Shown: in pieces, positions 35,257-43,851 of the stretch
Position numbering within the stretch: the first letter of the stretch is position 1
Layout of the letters: every line of letters begins with the position of its first letter
Assembly (NCBI GenBank): GCA_023228645.1
Contig: JALOAT010000025.1
Coordinates: forward strand, 1 to 50,247
Reading direction: 5' to 3'
DNA length: 50,247 nt
Source of the DNA: Gammaproteobacteria bacterium
GTDB lineage: Bacteria; Pseudomonadota; Gammaproteobacteria; Thiohalomonadales; Thiohalomonadaceae
The notes under the pieces: generated by a model
Database searches by the model: none
What the model was told of the DNA's origin: nothing
What the model saw: only the letters and a program-made list of their open reading frames with translations
Made by a program: the position numbers and the translations under genes

Positions 35257-37692
35257 ATGGCCCGCGAAGCCCTCCCGGCGCAGGCGCTCTATACCCCTTG
35301 CGATCCCCGGCAGTTCAGTTTCGAAACCACCGCCGAGTTGGAAGAACTCAGCCAGATCATCGGCCAGGCACGCGCTCAGCAGGCGGTGGATTTCGGCGTG
35401 AGCATCCAGCGCGATGGCTACAACCTGTATGCCATGGGACCTTCGGGCATGGGCAAGCACGCCATGGTGCGCGGCGTGTTGGAGGAGCGTTCCGCGACCC
35501 GACCGACACCGCCCGACTGGGTCTACGTGAACAACTTCGAACAGAACCATCGTCCCCTGGCCCTGCGGCTGCCGCCCGGCCAGGGCAACGTGCTCGCGCG
35601 CGACATGGCGCATCTCGTGGAAGACCTGTCCACGGCCATCCCCTCGGCGTTCGAGAGCGACGAATACCGCGCCAGTGCACAGGCCATCGACGAAGAATTC
35701 CGTGAGCGTCAGACCCACGCCTTCGACGAACTCGCGACCCAGGCGGCCACTCGCAACGTGAAACTGTTCCGGACGCCATCAGGCTTCGCCTTCGCGCCCA
35801 TGCAAGAAGGCAAGGTGCTCGGGCCGGAAGAATTCGAACACCTGGACAAGCGCGAGCAGGAGCGCATCGAGAAAATCGTTGCCGAGCTCCAGGCGCAACT
35901 GCAGGTGGTCATTCAACAAATCCCGCAGTGGCGCAAGGACAGCCGTGAGAAGCTCAAGAAGCTGAACAACGACGTCACCCTGGCTGCGGTCGGCCATTTC
36001 ATCGACGATCTGAAGGTCAAGTACCAGCAATTGCCGGAGGTTCTCAAATACCTGGATGACGTCTCCAAGGACGTGGTCGAAAAAGTGGACGACTTCCGCA
36101 AGGAAGACGGCGCCGAAAACCCCATGGGCGGACCGGCACCCAAACCCACGGAGCTCCATCGTTACAAGGTCAACGTGCTGGTGGACAACGGCGCGACCCA
36201 GGGTGCGCCGGTTATCTACCTGGATCATCCCACCTATCAGGATCTGGTCGGGCGTGCCGAACACCTGGCGCAGTTCGGCACCCTCGTCACCGATTTCACA
36301 CTGCTCAAACCCGGCGCCCTGCATCGTGCCAACGGCGGCTATCTGATGCTCGATGCGCACAAGCTGCTCTCGCATCCATTCGCTTGGGAGGGGCTCAAAC
36401 GCGCGCTCTACGCCAACAGGATCAACATTGAATCTCTGGAGAAGATGCTCTCGCTGGTCACCTCGGTGTCACTGGAGCCGACCCCTATTCCGCTCGACAT
36501 CAAGGTGGTGCTGCTCGGCGATCGCCTCCTGTATTACCTGCTCTACCAATACGACCCCGATTTCGGCGAACTCTTCAAAGTGCAGGCCGACTTCGAGGAA
36601 CGCATCACCCGTAACAGCGACAACGACCAGACCTATGCGCGACTGATCGCCACGCTGGCGAAGAAAGACAAGCTGCGGCCCTTCGATCGTTATGCGGTGG
36701 CGCGCGTCATCGAATATGGCGCACGCATGATCGAGGATGCCCAAAAGGTATCCACACACATGCGCTCCATCGCCGATCTGCTGTGCGAAGCGGATTACTG
36801 GGCGTGCGCACACCAGTCACCCGTGATTACGGTGGAAGACGTGCAACATGCCATCGATCAGCAGATCTACCGCGCCTCGCGGGTGCGCGAGCAACTTCAG
36901 GAAGAGGTCCAGCGCGGCACGCTGCTCATTGATACGACCCGCGCGGTGATCGGACAGGTCAACGGCCTGTCCGTGCTCAGCATGGGCAACTTCAGCTTCG
37001 GCGAACCGGCGCGCATCACCGCGACGGTACACCTGGGCGAGGGCAACGTGGTCGACATTGAGCGCGAAGTGGAATTGGGCGGCGCGGTCCACAGCAAGGG
37101 AGTGATGATCCTCGGCTCCTTCCTCGCCGCCCGATACGCCCAGCATCACCCGCTGTCGCTCACCGCCAGCCTGGTGTTCGAGCAGTCCTACGGCCGTGTG
37201 GACGGCGATTCCGCCTCCATGGCAGAACTGTGCGCGCTCATGTCGGCGCTTTCAGGCATCCCTATCCGGCAGTCGCTCGCCATCACGGGTTCGGTCAATC
37301 AGAACGGCGAATCGCAGCCCATCGGCGGCGTGAACGAGAAGATCGAAGGCTTTTTCGACGTGTGCCGCGCGCGCGGGCTGGACGGCAGCCACGGCGTGCT
37401 CATTCCAGTGTCAAATGTGAAGCACTTGATGCTGCGTCATGACGTGGTGGAGGCCGCGGAGAAGGGTCTGTTTCACGTGTACGACTACGAGAACGTGGAC
37501 CAAGCCTTCGAGCTGCTCACGGGCATTGCGGGCGGCACGGCGGACAGCGAAGGCAACTTCCCGCCAGACAGCGCCAACGGCCGCGTGCAGGCGCGTCTCG
37601 TCAAAATGGCCGAAATCCGCGCCAGCTTCGGTGATCGCCACAAGCACAGTGACGGCAGCGATGATGAGCATACCGAAAGTCCACACCCGTAG
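35257..37692 (+). CDS. Lon-family ATP-dependent protease (LonB/AsrA-like)
   Basis: 811 residues from the ATG at 35257, preceded by AGGGAC; a TTG ten codons earlier is less likely. Walker A is GPSGMGKH (61-68). Instead of the canonical Lon N-domain there is a long helical insert (about 150-300) within the ATPase part. The C-terminal domain is the Lon-type Ser/Lys protease: Ser654 in GDSASMAEL and Lys695 in GGVNEKIEG. This is the Lon-like group that includes AsrA of Pseudomonas aeruginosa. It degrades or processes unknown substrates in the cytosol. The C-terminus is polar (HKHSDGSDDEHTE). The TAG stop is formed by the first bases of a repeat. Confidence 0.9.
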   Translation: MAREALPAQALYTPCDPRQFSFETTAELEELSQIIGQARAQQAVDFGVSIQRDGYNLYAMGPSGMGKHAMVRGVLEERSATRPTPPDWVYVNNFEQNHRPLALRLPPGQGNVLARDMAHLVEDLSTAIPSAFESDEYRASAQAIDEEFRERQTHAFDELATQAATRNVKLFRTPSGFAFAPMQEGKVLGPEEFEHLDKREQERIEKIVAELQAQLQVVIQQIPQWRKDSREKLKKLNNDVTLAAVGHFIDDLKVKYQQLPEVLKYLDDVSKDVVEKVDDFRKEDGAENPMGGPAPKPTELHRYKVNVLVDNGATQGAPVIYLDHPTYQDLVGRAEHLAQFGTLVTDFTLLKPGALHRANGGYLMLDAHKLLSHPFAWEGLKRALYANRINIESLEKMLSLVTSVSLEPTPIPLDIKVVLLGDRLLYYLLYQYDPDFGELFKVQADFEERITRNSDNDQTYARLIATLAKKDKLRPFDRYAVARVIEYGARMIEDAQKVSTHMRSIADLLCEADYWACAHQSPVITVEDVQHAIDQQIYRASRVREQLQEEVQRGTLLIDTTRAVIGQVNGLSVLSMGNFSFGEPARITATVHLGEGNVVDIEREVELGGAVHSKGVMILGSFLAARYAQHHPLSLTASLVFEQSYGRVDGDSASMAELCALMSALSGIPIRQSLAITGSVNQNGESQPIGGVNEKIEGFFDVCRARGLDGSHGVLIPVSNVKHLMLRHDVVEAAEKGLFHVYDYENVDQAFELLTGIAGGTADSEGNFPPDSANGRVQARLVKMAEIRASFGDRHKHSDGSDDEHTESPHP

Positions 37693-37768
37693 GTCATGAT
37701 GCGAAGCTAATGACACTCTTCGGTCAAACCTCACTGTCACGTAGGCGCTACGCGCCAACGTGACCTAC
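37689..37768. repeat. GTAGGTCACGTT composite repeat, copy 3
   Basis: Left arm GTAGGTCATGATGCGAAGCT, about 30 bases, then right arm gtcacgtaggcgctacgc and GCCAACGTGACCTAC. The left arm has drifted (AATGAC for ACGTGAC). Its first bases supply the stop codon of the Lon-family gene. Confidence 0.9.
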
Positions 37769-37811
37769 GCAGAAAAAGGCACGGCGCCCCCGCAACTCCG
37801 CAAGGCTTGCC

Positions 37812-37894
37812 GTAGGTCACGTTGCGAAGCTACGTGACATTCTGCTGTTGAACCTCGCACCGTCACGTAGGCGCTACGCGCCAACGTAACCTAC
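37812..37894. repeat. GTAGGTCACGTT composite repeat, copy 4
   Basis: Left arm GTAGGTCACGTTGCGAAGCT followed by acgtgac, about 23 bases, then right arm gtcacgtaggcgctacgc and GCCAACGTAACCTAC. It has the same orientation as copy 3, 43 bases away, and ends four bases before the pcm stop. Confidence 0.92.
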
Positions 37895-37897
37895 ATG

Positions 37898-38551
37898 TCA
37901 GTCGACATCGCCTTCGCGCACCAGCGGCACGAAGGCGACGGGGAGCACGTGACGGGTGCTGACGTGCCCCGCCTCGTCCCTGGTGAGCACGCGCAATTCT
38001 TGACCAAAGTAGGGCTCCCCCAGTGGTATGACCAACCGGCCACCCGGCTTCAGCTGTTCCACCAGCGGCGGCGGCACGTGCGGCGCGGCGGCGGTCACGA
38101 TGATGCCGTCGTAGGGTGCGTGCTCCGGCCAGCCCGCGTAGCCGTCACCCTCGCGCACCGCCACATTGCCATAGCCCAGCTCGGCCAGGCGTGCGGCGGC
38201 ATCCGCTGCCAGTCGCGGCACGCGCTCGATGCTGTAGACCTGGTGCACGAGGCAGGAAAGAACCGCGGCCTGATAGCCGGAACCTGTGCCGATCTCCAGC
38301 ACCACCGCATCCGGCGCCAGGTCCAGCAGATCGGTCATGAGGGCAACCATGAACGGTTGCGAGATGGTCTGGCCCTCGCCGATAGGCAAGGGCGCGTTGT
38401 CGAAGGCGGCGTGGCGCAGGCGCGCCGGCACGAAGCGCTCGCGCGGCACCTCGACGATGGCCGCAAGCACGCGCGGGTTGAGGGTTTCGCGGCCGGTGTA
38501 GCCGGCCGCGAGCCGGGTTTCTTCCTCGATGTCGCGCAACAGCCCCTTCAC
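37898..38551 (-). CDS. pcm: Protein-L-isoaspartate O-methyltransferase
   Basis: 217 residues. It methylates L-isoaspartyl residues in aged proteins using S-adenosylmethionine, beginning their repair. The SAM-binding motif I is VVLEIGTGSGYQ (83-94), followed by YSIERV, and the substrate region LPIGEGQTISQPFMVALM is well kept. The start is taken as the GTG at 38551 with GAGG upstream. The frame stays open back to a CTG at 38584 that would overlap the previous stop as CTGA and add 11 residues; that start cannot be excluded. It is last in a minus-strand run with the small acidic gene. Confidence 0.94.
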   Translation of the reverse strand: MKGLLRDIEEETRLAAGYTGRETLNPRVLAAIVEVPRERFVPARLRHAAFDNAPLPIGEGQTISQPFMVALMTDLLDLAPDAVVLEIGTGSGYQAAVLSCLVHQVYSIERVPRLAADAAARLAELGYGNVAVREGDGYAGWPEHAPYDGIIVTAAAPHVPPPLVEQLKPGGRLVIPLGEPYFGQELRVLTRDEAGHVSTRHVLPVAFVPLVREGDVD

Positions 38552-38580
38552 CCGGGCCTCATCACGCGGTGAACGTTCGC

Positions 38581-38877
38581 TCAGTCCTCGAACTCCATAT
38601 CGAGGGGATCGGACCAGTCCCTCGCACGGGCCGCGGAATCCGCCGTATCCAGGTCATCCGCGTCCAGGTCGTCGAAGGGACCACTCCAGTCCTCGGGCGG
38701 TGCACGACGCGTGAGCTCCATCTCCTCCCAGGTCTCCATGTCGAAGGATTCCACGCTACCGTCGAAGTACTGGACATCGACGGTAGCATCACCTTCGTCC
38801 ACGAGGATCACCTCGAAGGATGCGCCGGTTTCGTCCTTGTACCAGTTGCCCGTCTCGGGCGCATAACGATTGGCCAT
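38581..38877 (-). CDS. Small acidic conserved protein (DUF6763-like)
   Basis: 98 residues from the ATG at 38877 with GGAAGGGGG nine bases upstream. The N-terminal half (residues 1-55) looks like a compact beta barrel: NWYKDETGASFEVILVDEGD then VDVQYFDGSVESFDMETW. The C-terminal half is acidic and includes PPEDWSGPFDDLDADDLD. I recall this PPEDWSGPFDDL pattern in a gammaproteobacterial family of unknown function, probably DUF6763; the number is from memory. There is no signal peptide. It lies directly before pcm and may be translated together with it. Confidence 0.8.
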   Translation of the reverse strand: MANRYAPETGNWYKDETGASFEVILVDEGDATVDVQYFDGSVESFDMETWEEMELTRRAPPEDWSGPFDDLDADDLDTADSAARARDWSDPLDMEFED

Positions 38878-38967
38878 GTGACTACCCCCTTCCTGCCTCC
38901 CTCCCACGAATGGGAGTCCCTGTCGAAACATAGCAAGCAGGCGTCGTTTGTCACCGCGCAGCCGGCA

Positions 38968-39402
38968 TCACTGCGCAGCCGGCGCGATGCGCTCGCGCGC
39001 GAGCTCGTTGCCCGCGCCATCCACCACGGAAACGGTCCATTCACCCGTGGCCCCCGAATCCAGATTCTTGCTCGACCACACACGCCAGCGGGAACCGCCG
39101 ACGTTGAAAGGGATTTCTGCAACCACTTGGTCGCCCTGGGTCCAGCGATGGGTCACGGTCTGGCCTTCCAGGTTGCGCAGTTCGGTGAAGAAATACACAC
39201 GGGGCGTACCGGGTTGCAAGGCCGTGAGCGTGTCCACGGGCTCGCGCTCACTGATGTCACTGGTGAAAACGGCGCGGGCGACCTCCCCTGTCTGCGCCTG
39301 CGATTCGGGCTGCGCCGGTTGCGGTGCCTGCGCCTGGGCAAGAGCCTGTCCCATGGTCAGTGCTGCGCACACCGCCATCAAACCGATGATGCCTTTTTTC
39401 AT
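38968..39402 (-). CDS. Exported DUF2914 protein
   Basis: 144 residues with a signal peptide (about 1-22, ending AQA). After a Pro/Gln/Ala linker comes a beta-rich domain with ARAVFTSDISEREPVDTL, RVYFFTELRNLEGQTVTHRW and GGSRWRVWSSKNL, which match DUF2914. Its role is unknown; the compact beta fold in the periplasm suggests binding rather than catalysis. AAGGAG precedes the ATG. It sits between the diiron protein gene and the small acidic gene, all in the same direction but with gaps of about 90 bases. Confidence 0.88.
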   Translation of the reverse strand: MKKGIIGLMAVCAALTMGQALAQAQAPQPAQPESQAQTGEVARAVFTSDISEREPVDTLTALQPGTPRVYFFTELRNLEGQTVTHRWTQGDQVVAEIPFNVGGSRWRVWSSKNLDSGATGEWTVSVVDGAGNELARERIAPAAQ

Positions 39403-39495
39403 CTTCTTTCTCCTTGTGTGCGGCCCCGACCTGGGGCCGGTAATCCATCGTATACCGCGTCCAGCGTGCCCGGCGCGTGAATCACTTCACATCCG

Positions 39496-40743
39496 TTATA
39501 CACCCTCGGCAAACACGAAGGGCGTATCGCAGCGCAGCTTGTATGCGGCCGCATCCACCACGCCCACATCGGCCACCTGCGCACGGGCGCGCAACAGGGC
39601 CTGCTCGATGCGCCGGTCGCGCAGGTGGTAGCGTGCCTCCAGATCGATGTCAGCAAGGCTTGGACAGGACTCGTCGAACACGAACCGGTACATGTCCGTC
39701 ATCATGCCGTAGCGAGCGGCCATGAGCGTGTTGGTGGCGTCTTTGACCGTGTCCACATCCGCGTCTTCCTTAACGAACAGACTGGTTACCATCATCACGG
39801 CGATGGCGTGCAATACGTCATAGCGCACATGGGCGATGAGCACAATAAGATGATCCTGGGTAAGCGGCACGTCGTTGCGGTGCGCCCAGCGGATCATGCC
39901 GCCGAGCAGCAGGGAGAAGAACTCGGGCACGCCCCATTCCATGCCCAGGCCTACGGACGCCAGGGCCTCCAGCGGCGTGAACGACGGGTCGCCCGCCACC
40001 AGGCGCTGGGTGAGCGCGTTATCGGCGACACCGTGCAGCAGCGGCACGTCCTGCTGGAGGAACGGGATGCCGAGTCCCTCGAACATCTTGCGGTACATGA
40101 CCGGGTGGGTGGTGGAACCGAACAGGCCGGCCAGGCTGGGGTAGTCGTCCACGTCGTGGGTGCCGACCCCATACTCGTCGGCGATGAGCTGGGCGAGCAC
40201 GATCTGGGCGAGCTCCGAGATGCGCTCGTTCAACTGGCCATACGGCATGTCCATGAGGCCGTTGAAACGCCCCAGCGCCAGTGCCACACACTGACGGGTG
40301 TTCTTCACCTGGTTGAAATAATTGAGCGCGAAGCGCGCGGCGTGCTCGCGGTTGAACTCGCCGAGGAAGAAACGCGCGAAAAAGGGATGGCGCCACACCG
40401 GGTGGCTCATCACGTGATCGTGCAGATCCAGGAACAACCGACCGATCTCGCCGGCGCGGAACAGGCGGGAACGCGGAAACGGATTGTCCGGGTCCTGCGC
40501 GGCAAGCGCGCGCAGTTCCGCGAACATCCGGTTCAGTGCGTTGTCAGGGTTTTCGAGGTCGACGATGATTTTGCTGAAATCGTCCACCTGGCTTTGCTTG
40601 AAGCGGGCCAGCACCTCTTCCATGTCCAGCTCCAGGAGGTCGCGGGAGGGGTGCACTTCCGGAAGCAGTCGCAGACGCCCGTCGGGCAGTTCGTCGAGCA
40701 GGTCGGAAAAGCGACTGACGCGCTCATTGTCGGGGGAAGTCAT
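39496..40743 (-). CDS. Haem-oxygenase-like diiron oxidase/oxygenase family protein
   Basis: 415 residues from the ATG at 40743. The all-helical sequence carries the signature spacing of the iron-containing redox enzyme group (Haem_oxygenas_2 type): an EFNREHAARFALNYFNQVKN helix, then ADEYGVGTHDVDDYPSLAGL, an EWGVPEFFSLLLGG helix and a later VRYDVLHA, giving candidate Glu, Asp and His ligands for two irons. Members oxidise or cleave small molecules, sometimes with loss of carbon or nitrogen fragments. The first 100 residues (PEVHPSRDLLELD...) are extra and unassigned. No biosynthetic cluster surrounds it, so the substrate is open. A near-copy of the efflux operator core lies 19 bases upstream. 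Confidence 0.78.
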   Translation of the reverse strand: MTSPDNERVSRFSDLLDELPDGRLRLLPEVHPSRDLLELDMEEVLARFKQSQVDDFSKIIVDLENPDNALNRMFAELRALAAQDPDNPFPRSRLFRAGEIGRLFLDLHDHVMSHPVWRHPFFARFFLGEFNREHAARFALNYFNQVKNTRQCVALALGRFNGLMDMPYGQLNERISELAQIVLAQLIADEYGVGTHDVDDYPSLAGLFGSTTHPVMYRKMFEGLGIPFLQQDVPLLHGVADNALTQRLVAGDPSFTPLEALASVGLGMEWGVPEFFSLLLGGMIRWAHRNDVPLTQDHLIVLIAHVRYDVLHAIAVMMVTSLFVKEDADVDTVKDATNTLMAARYGMMTDMYRFVFDESCPSLADIDLEARYHLRDRRIEQALLRARAQVADVGVVDAAAYKLRCDTPFVFAEGV

Positions 40744-40761
40744 TGTGCTGCTGTGCTCCGG

Positions 40762-40780
40762 AATATTAGGCTTCGCTAAC
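40762..40780 (-). promoter_or_regulatory. Operator-like motif upstream of the diiron protein gene
   Basis: ATATTAGGCTTCGCTAAC matches 16 of 18 positions of ATATTAGCCTTCGCTAAT inside the efflux operator at 23416. In both places it is 19-31 bases upstream of a minus-strand start codon. It is less symmetrical here. A common regulator is possible but unproven. Confidence 0.45.
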
Positions 40781-40931
40781 TTTAACTCCACCCCGGGCGG
40801 AAGAAAACGGGCCGCCGCAGGGCCGAGGCGGCCCGGCGCGCGCGTAGCATGGCCCCCATGCCTGCACGGGATCGGGTTAAGTAGTTGATTCTGTGTGCCG
40901 CGCACTGGCGCGGTCGAGGCGTGGAAAGCGA

Positions 40932-41471
40932 ATGGACCACCGCATAGGAAAAATCCGGCTTCGCATCGGTGTGAGTGCCTGCCTGCTTGGTGAGGCCGTG
41001 CGCTACGACGGCACCGACAAGCGCGACGCAACCGTGGCGGCGCTGGCGCGTGAATTCGAACTGGTCCCCGTCTGTCCCGAGATGGGCATCGGCCTGGGCG
41101 TGCCGCGCCCCCCCATTCAACTGGAAGGCGATCCGACCGCCCCGCGCGCCGTGGGCGTCAGTTTGCGCGACATCGACGTCACGGATGCGCTCCTTGAGTT
41201 CGGCGCACGCAGCGCACGGGAACTGGGAGAGCTTTGTGGTTTCGTGTTCAAGGGCCGGTCACCCAGTTGCGGCGTGAACAGCACCCCCGTTCATCTCGCC
41301 GGTGGCGGCGTCCACCGGGGCGGCCGGGGACTTTTCGCACACGCATTCATGGCGGCCCGACCCGATCTGCCTGTGGAGGAAAACGACAGCCTGGCCGATC
41401 CACAACGGCGGGAAGAATTCCTTCGCCGTGTGAGGAGGTTTGGAAACACCCGTAGCCCGGATGAAGCGTAA
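40932..41471 (+). CDS. DUF523 family protein
   Basis: 179 residues from the ATG at 40932. It shows the family pattern: SACLLGEAVRYDGTDKRD near the start, VPVCPEMGIGLGVPRPPIQL, and FVFKGRSPSCGVNSTPVH. The conserved Cys in CLLG, CPE and SCG could bind metal or act as thiols. The role is unknown. The last eight residues (NTRSPDEA) and the stop are encoded by a palindromic repeat, so the natural C-terminus may have been replaced by repeat insertion. A terminator follows at 41537. Confidence 0.88.
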   Translation: MDHRIGKIRLRIGVSACLLGEAVRYDGTDKRDATVAALAREFELVPVCPEMGIGLGVPRPPIQLEGDPTAPRAVGVSLRDIDVTDALLEFGARSARELGELCGFVFKGRSPSCGVNSTPVHLAGGGVHRGGRGLFAHAFMAARPDLPVEENDSLADPQRREEFLRRVRRFGNTRSPDEA

Positions 41472-41484
41472 GCGGAATCCGGGG
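41451..41484. repeat. AGCCCGGATGAAGCG palindromic repeat
   Basis: CGTAGCCCGGATGAAGCGTA followed by agcggaatccgggg. The outer arms CCCGGAT/ATCCGGG (41456-41462 with 41477-41483) pair. This motif is widespread in proteobacterial intergenic DNA. Here it contains the stop codon of the DUF523 gene; a broken copy is at 10126. Confidence 0.8.
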
Positions 41485-41536
41485 TTGTGCCTGTGGCGCA
41501 ATGCGACGGCTTTCCCTGCGCCTGGCGTCGTAGGCA

Positions 41537-41561
41537 CCGCCCCCTCGGGGCGGTTTCTTTT
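41537..41561 (+). terminator. Terminator after the DUF523 gene
   Basis: CCGCCCC-CTC-GGGGCGG followed by TTTCTTTT. Confidence 0.85.
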
Positions 41562-41569
41562 GCCGCGCG

Positions 41570-41746
41570 CACCAGGGGGGCGGCGCAGCTCACCAGCGGG
41601 GCGGCGAAGGAGGTGCCCCTATAGCCGTACATATCGCCAAAGAAGCTGGTCATCACGGACATCCCCGGGGCCATTACGCCGGCCAGTCCGGGCCGGGGCA
41701 GTAATCGCCGTCCAGACCTGCCGCCAGGCACTGGCCCGTCAGATCG
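41570..41746 (-). pseudogene. Decayed subtilisin-like (S8) protease fragment
   Basis: On the minus strand the translation reads GVMAPGMSVMTSFFGD, MYGYRGTSFAAPLV and then SCAAPLV, the region around the catalytic Ser of S8 proteases (GTSxAAP, Ser codon 41609-41611). The consensus after it would be SGAAALV, so a key Gly is already lost. No Asp or His catalytic region precedes it, no start codon fits, and the segment is cut short on its C-terminal side near the terminator at 41537. It is a relic of about 60 codons within a 415-base gap otherwise free of genes. Confidence 0.7.
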
Positions 41747-41886
41747 AACGAGGCTTAACCACAGGAAAATACCCCCAGTTTCATGCATTATGCGTGGCTT
41801 TGAACGAAACCTTCGCCGTGAGCAGGGCATCAGCGCGTCGTACGCGTTCGAAACAGCGATTCGTAACATCCAAAGGACTGATCACG

Positions 41887-43698
41887 GTGGCTACCCTCAT
41901 CCCTTCTATTGGTTCTGCACGATTCGATACCCGTGGCGAGCTGCGCCTGGCCGAACGGCTGAAGGATTTCCTGGAAGACAATGCCTGGGTCTGGCACAAC
42001 CTGCCGGTAGGGCGTTTGGGCAGACACCCGGATTTCATCGTGCTCCATCCCCAACAGGGGGTCGTGGTACTGGAGGTAAAAGACTGGCGGCTGGAGACGA
42101 TTACCAAGGCGGACAAGAAGCAGGTCGAGCTGCTCACTGACAGGGGCATTGTCGCCGTCGAGAACCCCTTCGAGCAGGTGCGGGGCTATATGTTCAACGT
42201 GGTGAACATGCTGAAGCGCGACCCGCTCCTGAAGATCGAGCAAGGCCCGTTCAAAGGGCAGCTTGTCCTGCCTTTTGGCCACGGCGTGGTATTCACCAAC
42301 ATCACGCGCAAACAGTTTGACCAGACCGATCTGCACGAGATTTTTCCGCCAGACCGCATCCTGCTGCGTGACGAAATGTCAGAAAGCGCCGATCCGGACG
42401 GCTTTCGCAAACGGCTATGGAGAATGGTGTCGCCCCGCTTAGGGTCCGGCTTGAGTCTGCCCCAACTCGATCGGGTGCGTGCGCTGTTGTTTCCGGAGGT
42501 CCGCGTTAGACAAATTGCGCTGGCGTTCGATGAGCCACCGCATTCACCCGCCGACGACCGCACCCTGGCAGTAATGGACCTGCAGCAGGAGTTGGTTGCC
42601 CGCAGTATGGGCGAGGGCCACCGCATCGTGCGTGGCGTCGCCGGTTCAGGAAAAACCCTCATCCTGGCATTTCGGGCCGAATACATGGCACGCACCGCGT
42701 CACGTCCGGTGTTGGTGCTCTGTTACACAAACGGCATTGCCGGGCGGCTCGAAAATACCATGCAGGATCGCGGTGTCGAGGATCGCGTGATCGTTTCTAC
42801 ATTCCACTCCTGGTGTTGGAAGATGCTTCGCACTTATGACATCCCCATACCCTCGGAAAGCAAAATTCCCGATTACCAGGAACGACTCGCAGCGGGTGTG
42901 CAGGCGGTGGTGAACGCCGTTGACCGCGGCCAGATACCTGCCGATCAATATGATGCAGTGCTTATCGACGAAGCGCACGATTTCGAACCTCAATGGCTCG
43001 CGTTAGCCACCAGGATGGTCAGTCCTGATACCAAATCGCTTCTCATCGTCTATGACGATGCTCAGGCGATCTACAAGGGCCGCACGCGGCCGGTATGGAA
43101 ACAGCTTGGCATCGAGGCCTCCGGCAGGACCACCGTTCTCAAAGTGAATTACCGCAACACGGTGCAGATTCTCCGTTTTGCACGGAAATTTGCCGCCGAT
43201 GTACTGGGTGCGCCGGGTGTATGCGCGGACGACGAAAATGCCATCCTCCTGCCTGAGGATGGTGGACGCGAGGGTGTGGATCCAGTAGTGCGTCAGTGCG
43301 TGAGTTTCGATGAAGAGGGCCATGCGATTACCGAATGGCTTCTTGCGCGAAAAAATGCCGGCTACCTGTGGGGCCAAATGGCAGTCTTGTATCCGGAGCA
43401 CCATATCGGCCAGCGATTCGAGAAGCTCCTGGTCAAGCATGCGATACCGGCGGACGTGGCCAAGAACAATCGCAACCGGGTAGATGCGAGCCGGGATGCG
43501 GTACGCCTCCTGTCCATGCATACAGCCAAGGGGCTGGAATTTCCTTGTGTGGCCATCGGCGGCCTGGGGGCATTGGCGTCAGAAAACATCGAAGATGACG
43601 TGCGGCTGACCTACGTGGCCATCACCCGCGCTACCCATGAGGCACTTCTGACCTATTCGCATCAGACGCCCCTGATCGAGCTTTTGGTCTCGCCCTGA
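41887..43698 (+). CDS. NERD-domain nuclease-like UvrD/Rep-type helicase
   Basis: 603 residues from a GTG with AAAGGA eight bases upstream. Residues about 14-125 are a NERD domain (GELRLAERL, then HPDFIVLHPQQGVVVLEVKD with candidate nuclease residues Asp49, Glu63, Lys65). The rest is a compact superfamily 1 helicase: GVAGSGKT (250-257), FHSWCWK, IDEAHDF (DEAH 360-363), YDDAQAIY, VNYRNT, LLSMHTAKGLEFPCV and LTYVAITRATHE. All motifs are intact. Such fusions are scattered, often horizontally acquired genes linked with DNA repair or phage defence. It stands alone beside repeats and a dead protease gene, and its codons look less GC-biased than its neighbours. Confidence 0.9.
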   Translation: MATLIPSIGSARFDTRGELRLAERLKDFLEDNAWVWHNLPVGRLGRHPDFIVLHPQQGVVVLEVKDWRLETITKADKKQVELLTDRGIVAVENPFEQVRGYMFNVVNMLKRDPLLKIEQGPFKGQLVLPFGHGVVFTNITRKQFDQTDLHEIFPPDRILLRDEMSESADPDGFRKRLWRMVSPRLGSGLSLPQLDRVRALLFPEVRVRQIALAFDEPPHSPADDRTLAVMDLQQELVARSMGEGHRIVRGVAGSGKTLILAFRAEYMARTASRPVLVLCYTNGIAGRLENTMQDRGVEDRVIVSTFHSWCWKMLRTYDIPIPSESKIPDYQERLAAGVQAVVNAVDRGQIPADQYDAVLIDEAHDFEPQWLALATRMVSPDTKSLLIVYDDAQAIYKGRTRPVWKQLGIEASGRTTVLKVNYRNTVQILRFARKFAADVLGAPGVCADDENAILLPEDGGREGVDPVVRQCVSFDEEGHAITEWLLARKNAGYLWGQMAVLYPEHHIGQRFEKLLVKHAIPADVAKNNRNRVDASRDAVRLLSMHTAKGLEFPCVAIGGLGALASENIEDDVRLTYVAITRATHEALLTYSHQTPLIELLVSP

Positions 43699-43805
43699 TC
43701 AAGGAACAGCTCGACATCACGTGATGACCGGATGGTGCGATTCAGATAATAGTCCGAAGCCGCAAGGCCGTTTCACAACGCGGGTCCCGGCCCCGGGCAC
43801 GGGTG

Positions 43806-43836
43806 AAAAAGAGCGCGGGAGGGTTTCCCCTCCCGC
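43806..43836 (-). terminator. Terminator of soxB
   Basis: GCGGGAGGG-TTTC-CCCTCCCGC (43815-43836). On the minus strand it is followed by GCTCTTTTTC. It lies 16 bases after the soxB stop. Confidence 0.85.
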
Positions 43837-43851
43837 AAGCGGGGTTTGCCG

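Noticed and set aside
41440..41886. N-terminal extension of the NERD-helicase
   Set aside because: This part is a terminator, repeat and subtilase relic in the wrong frame; the GTG at 41887 has a good ribosome binding site and opens the NERD domain.
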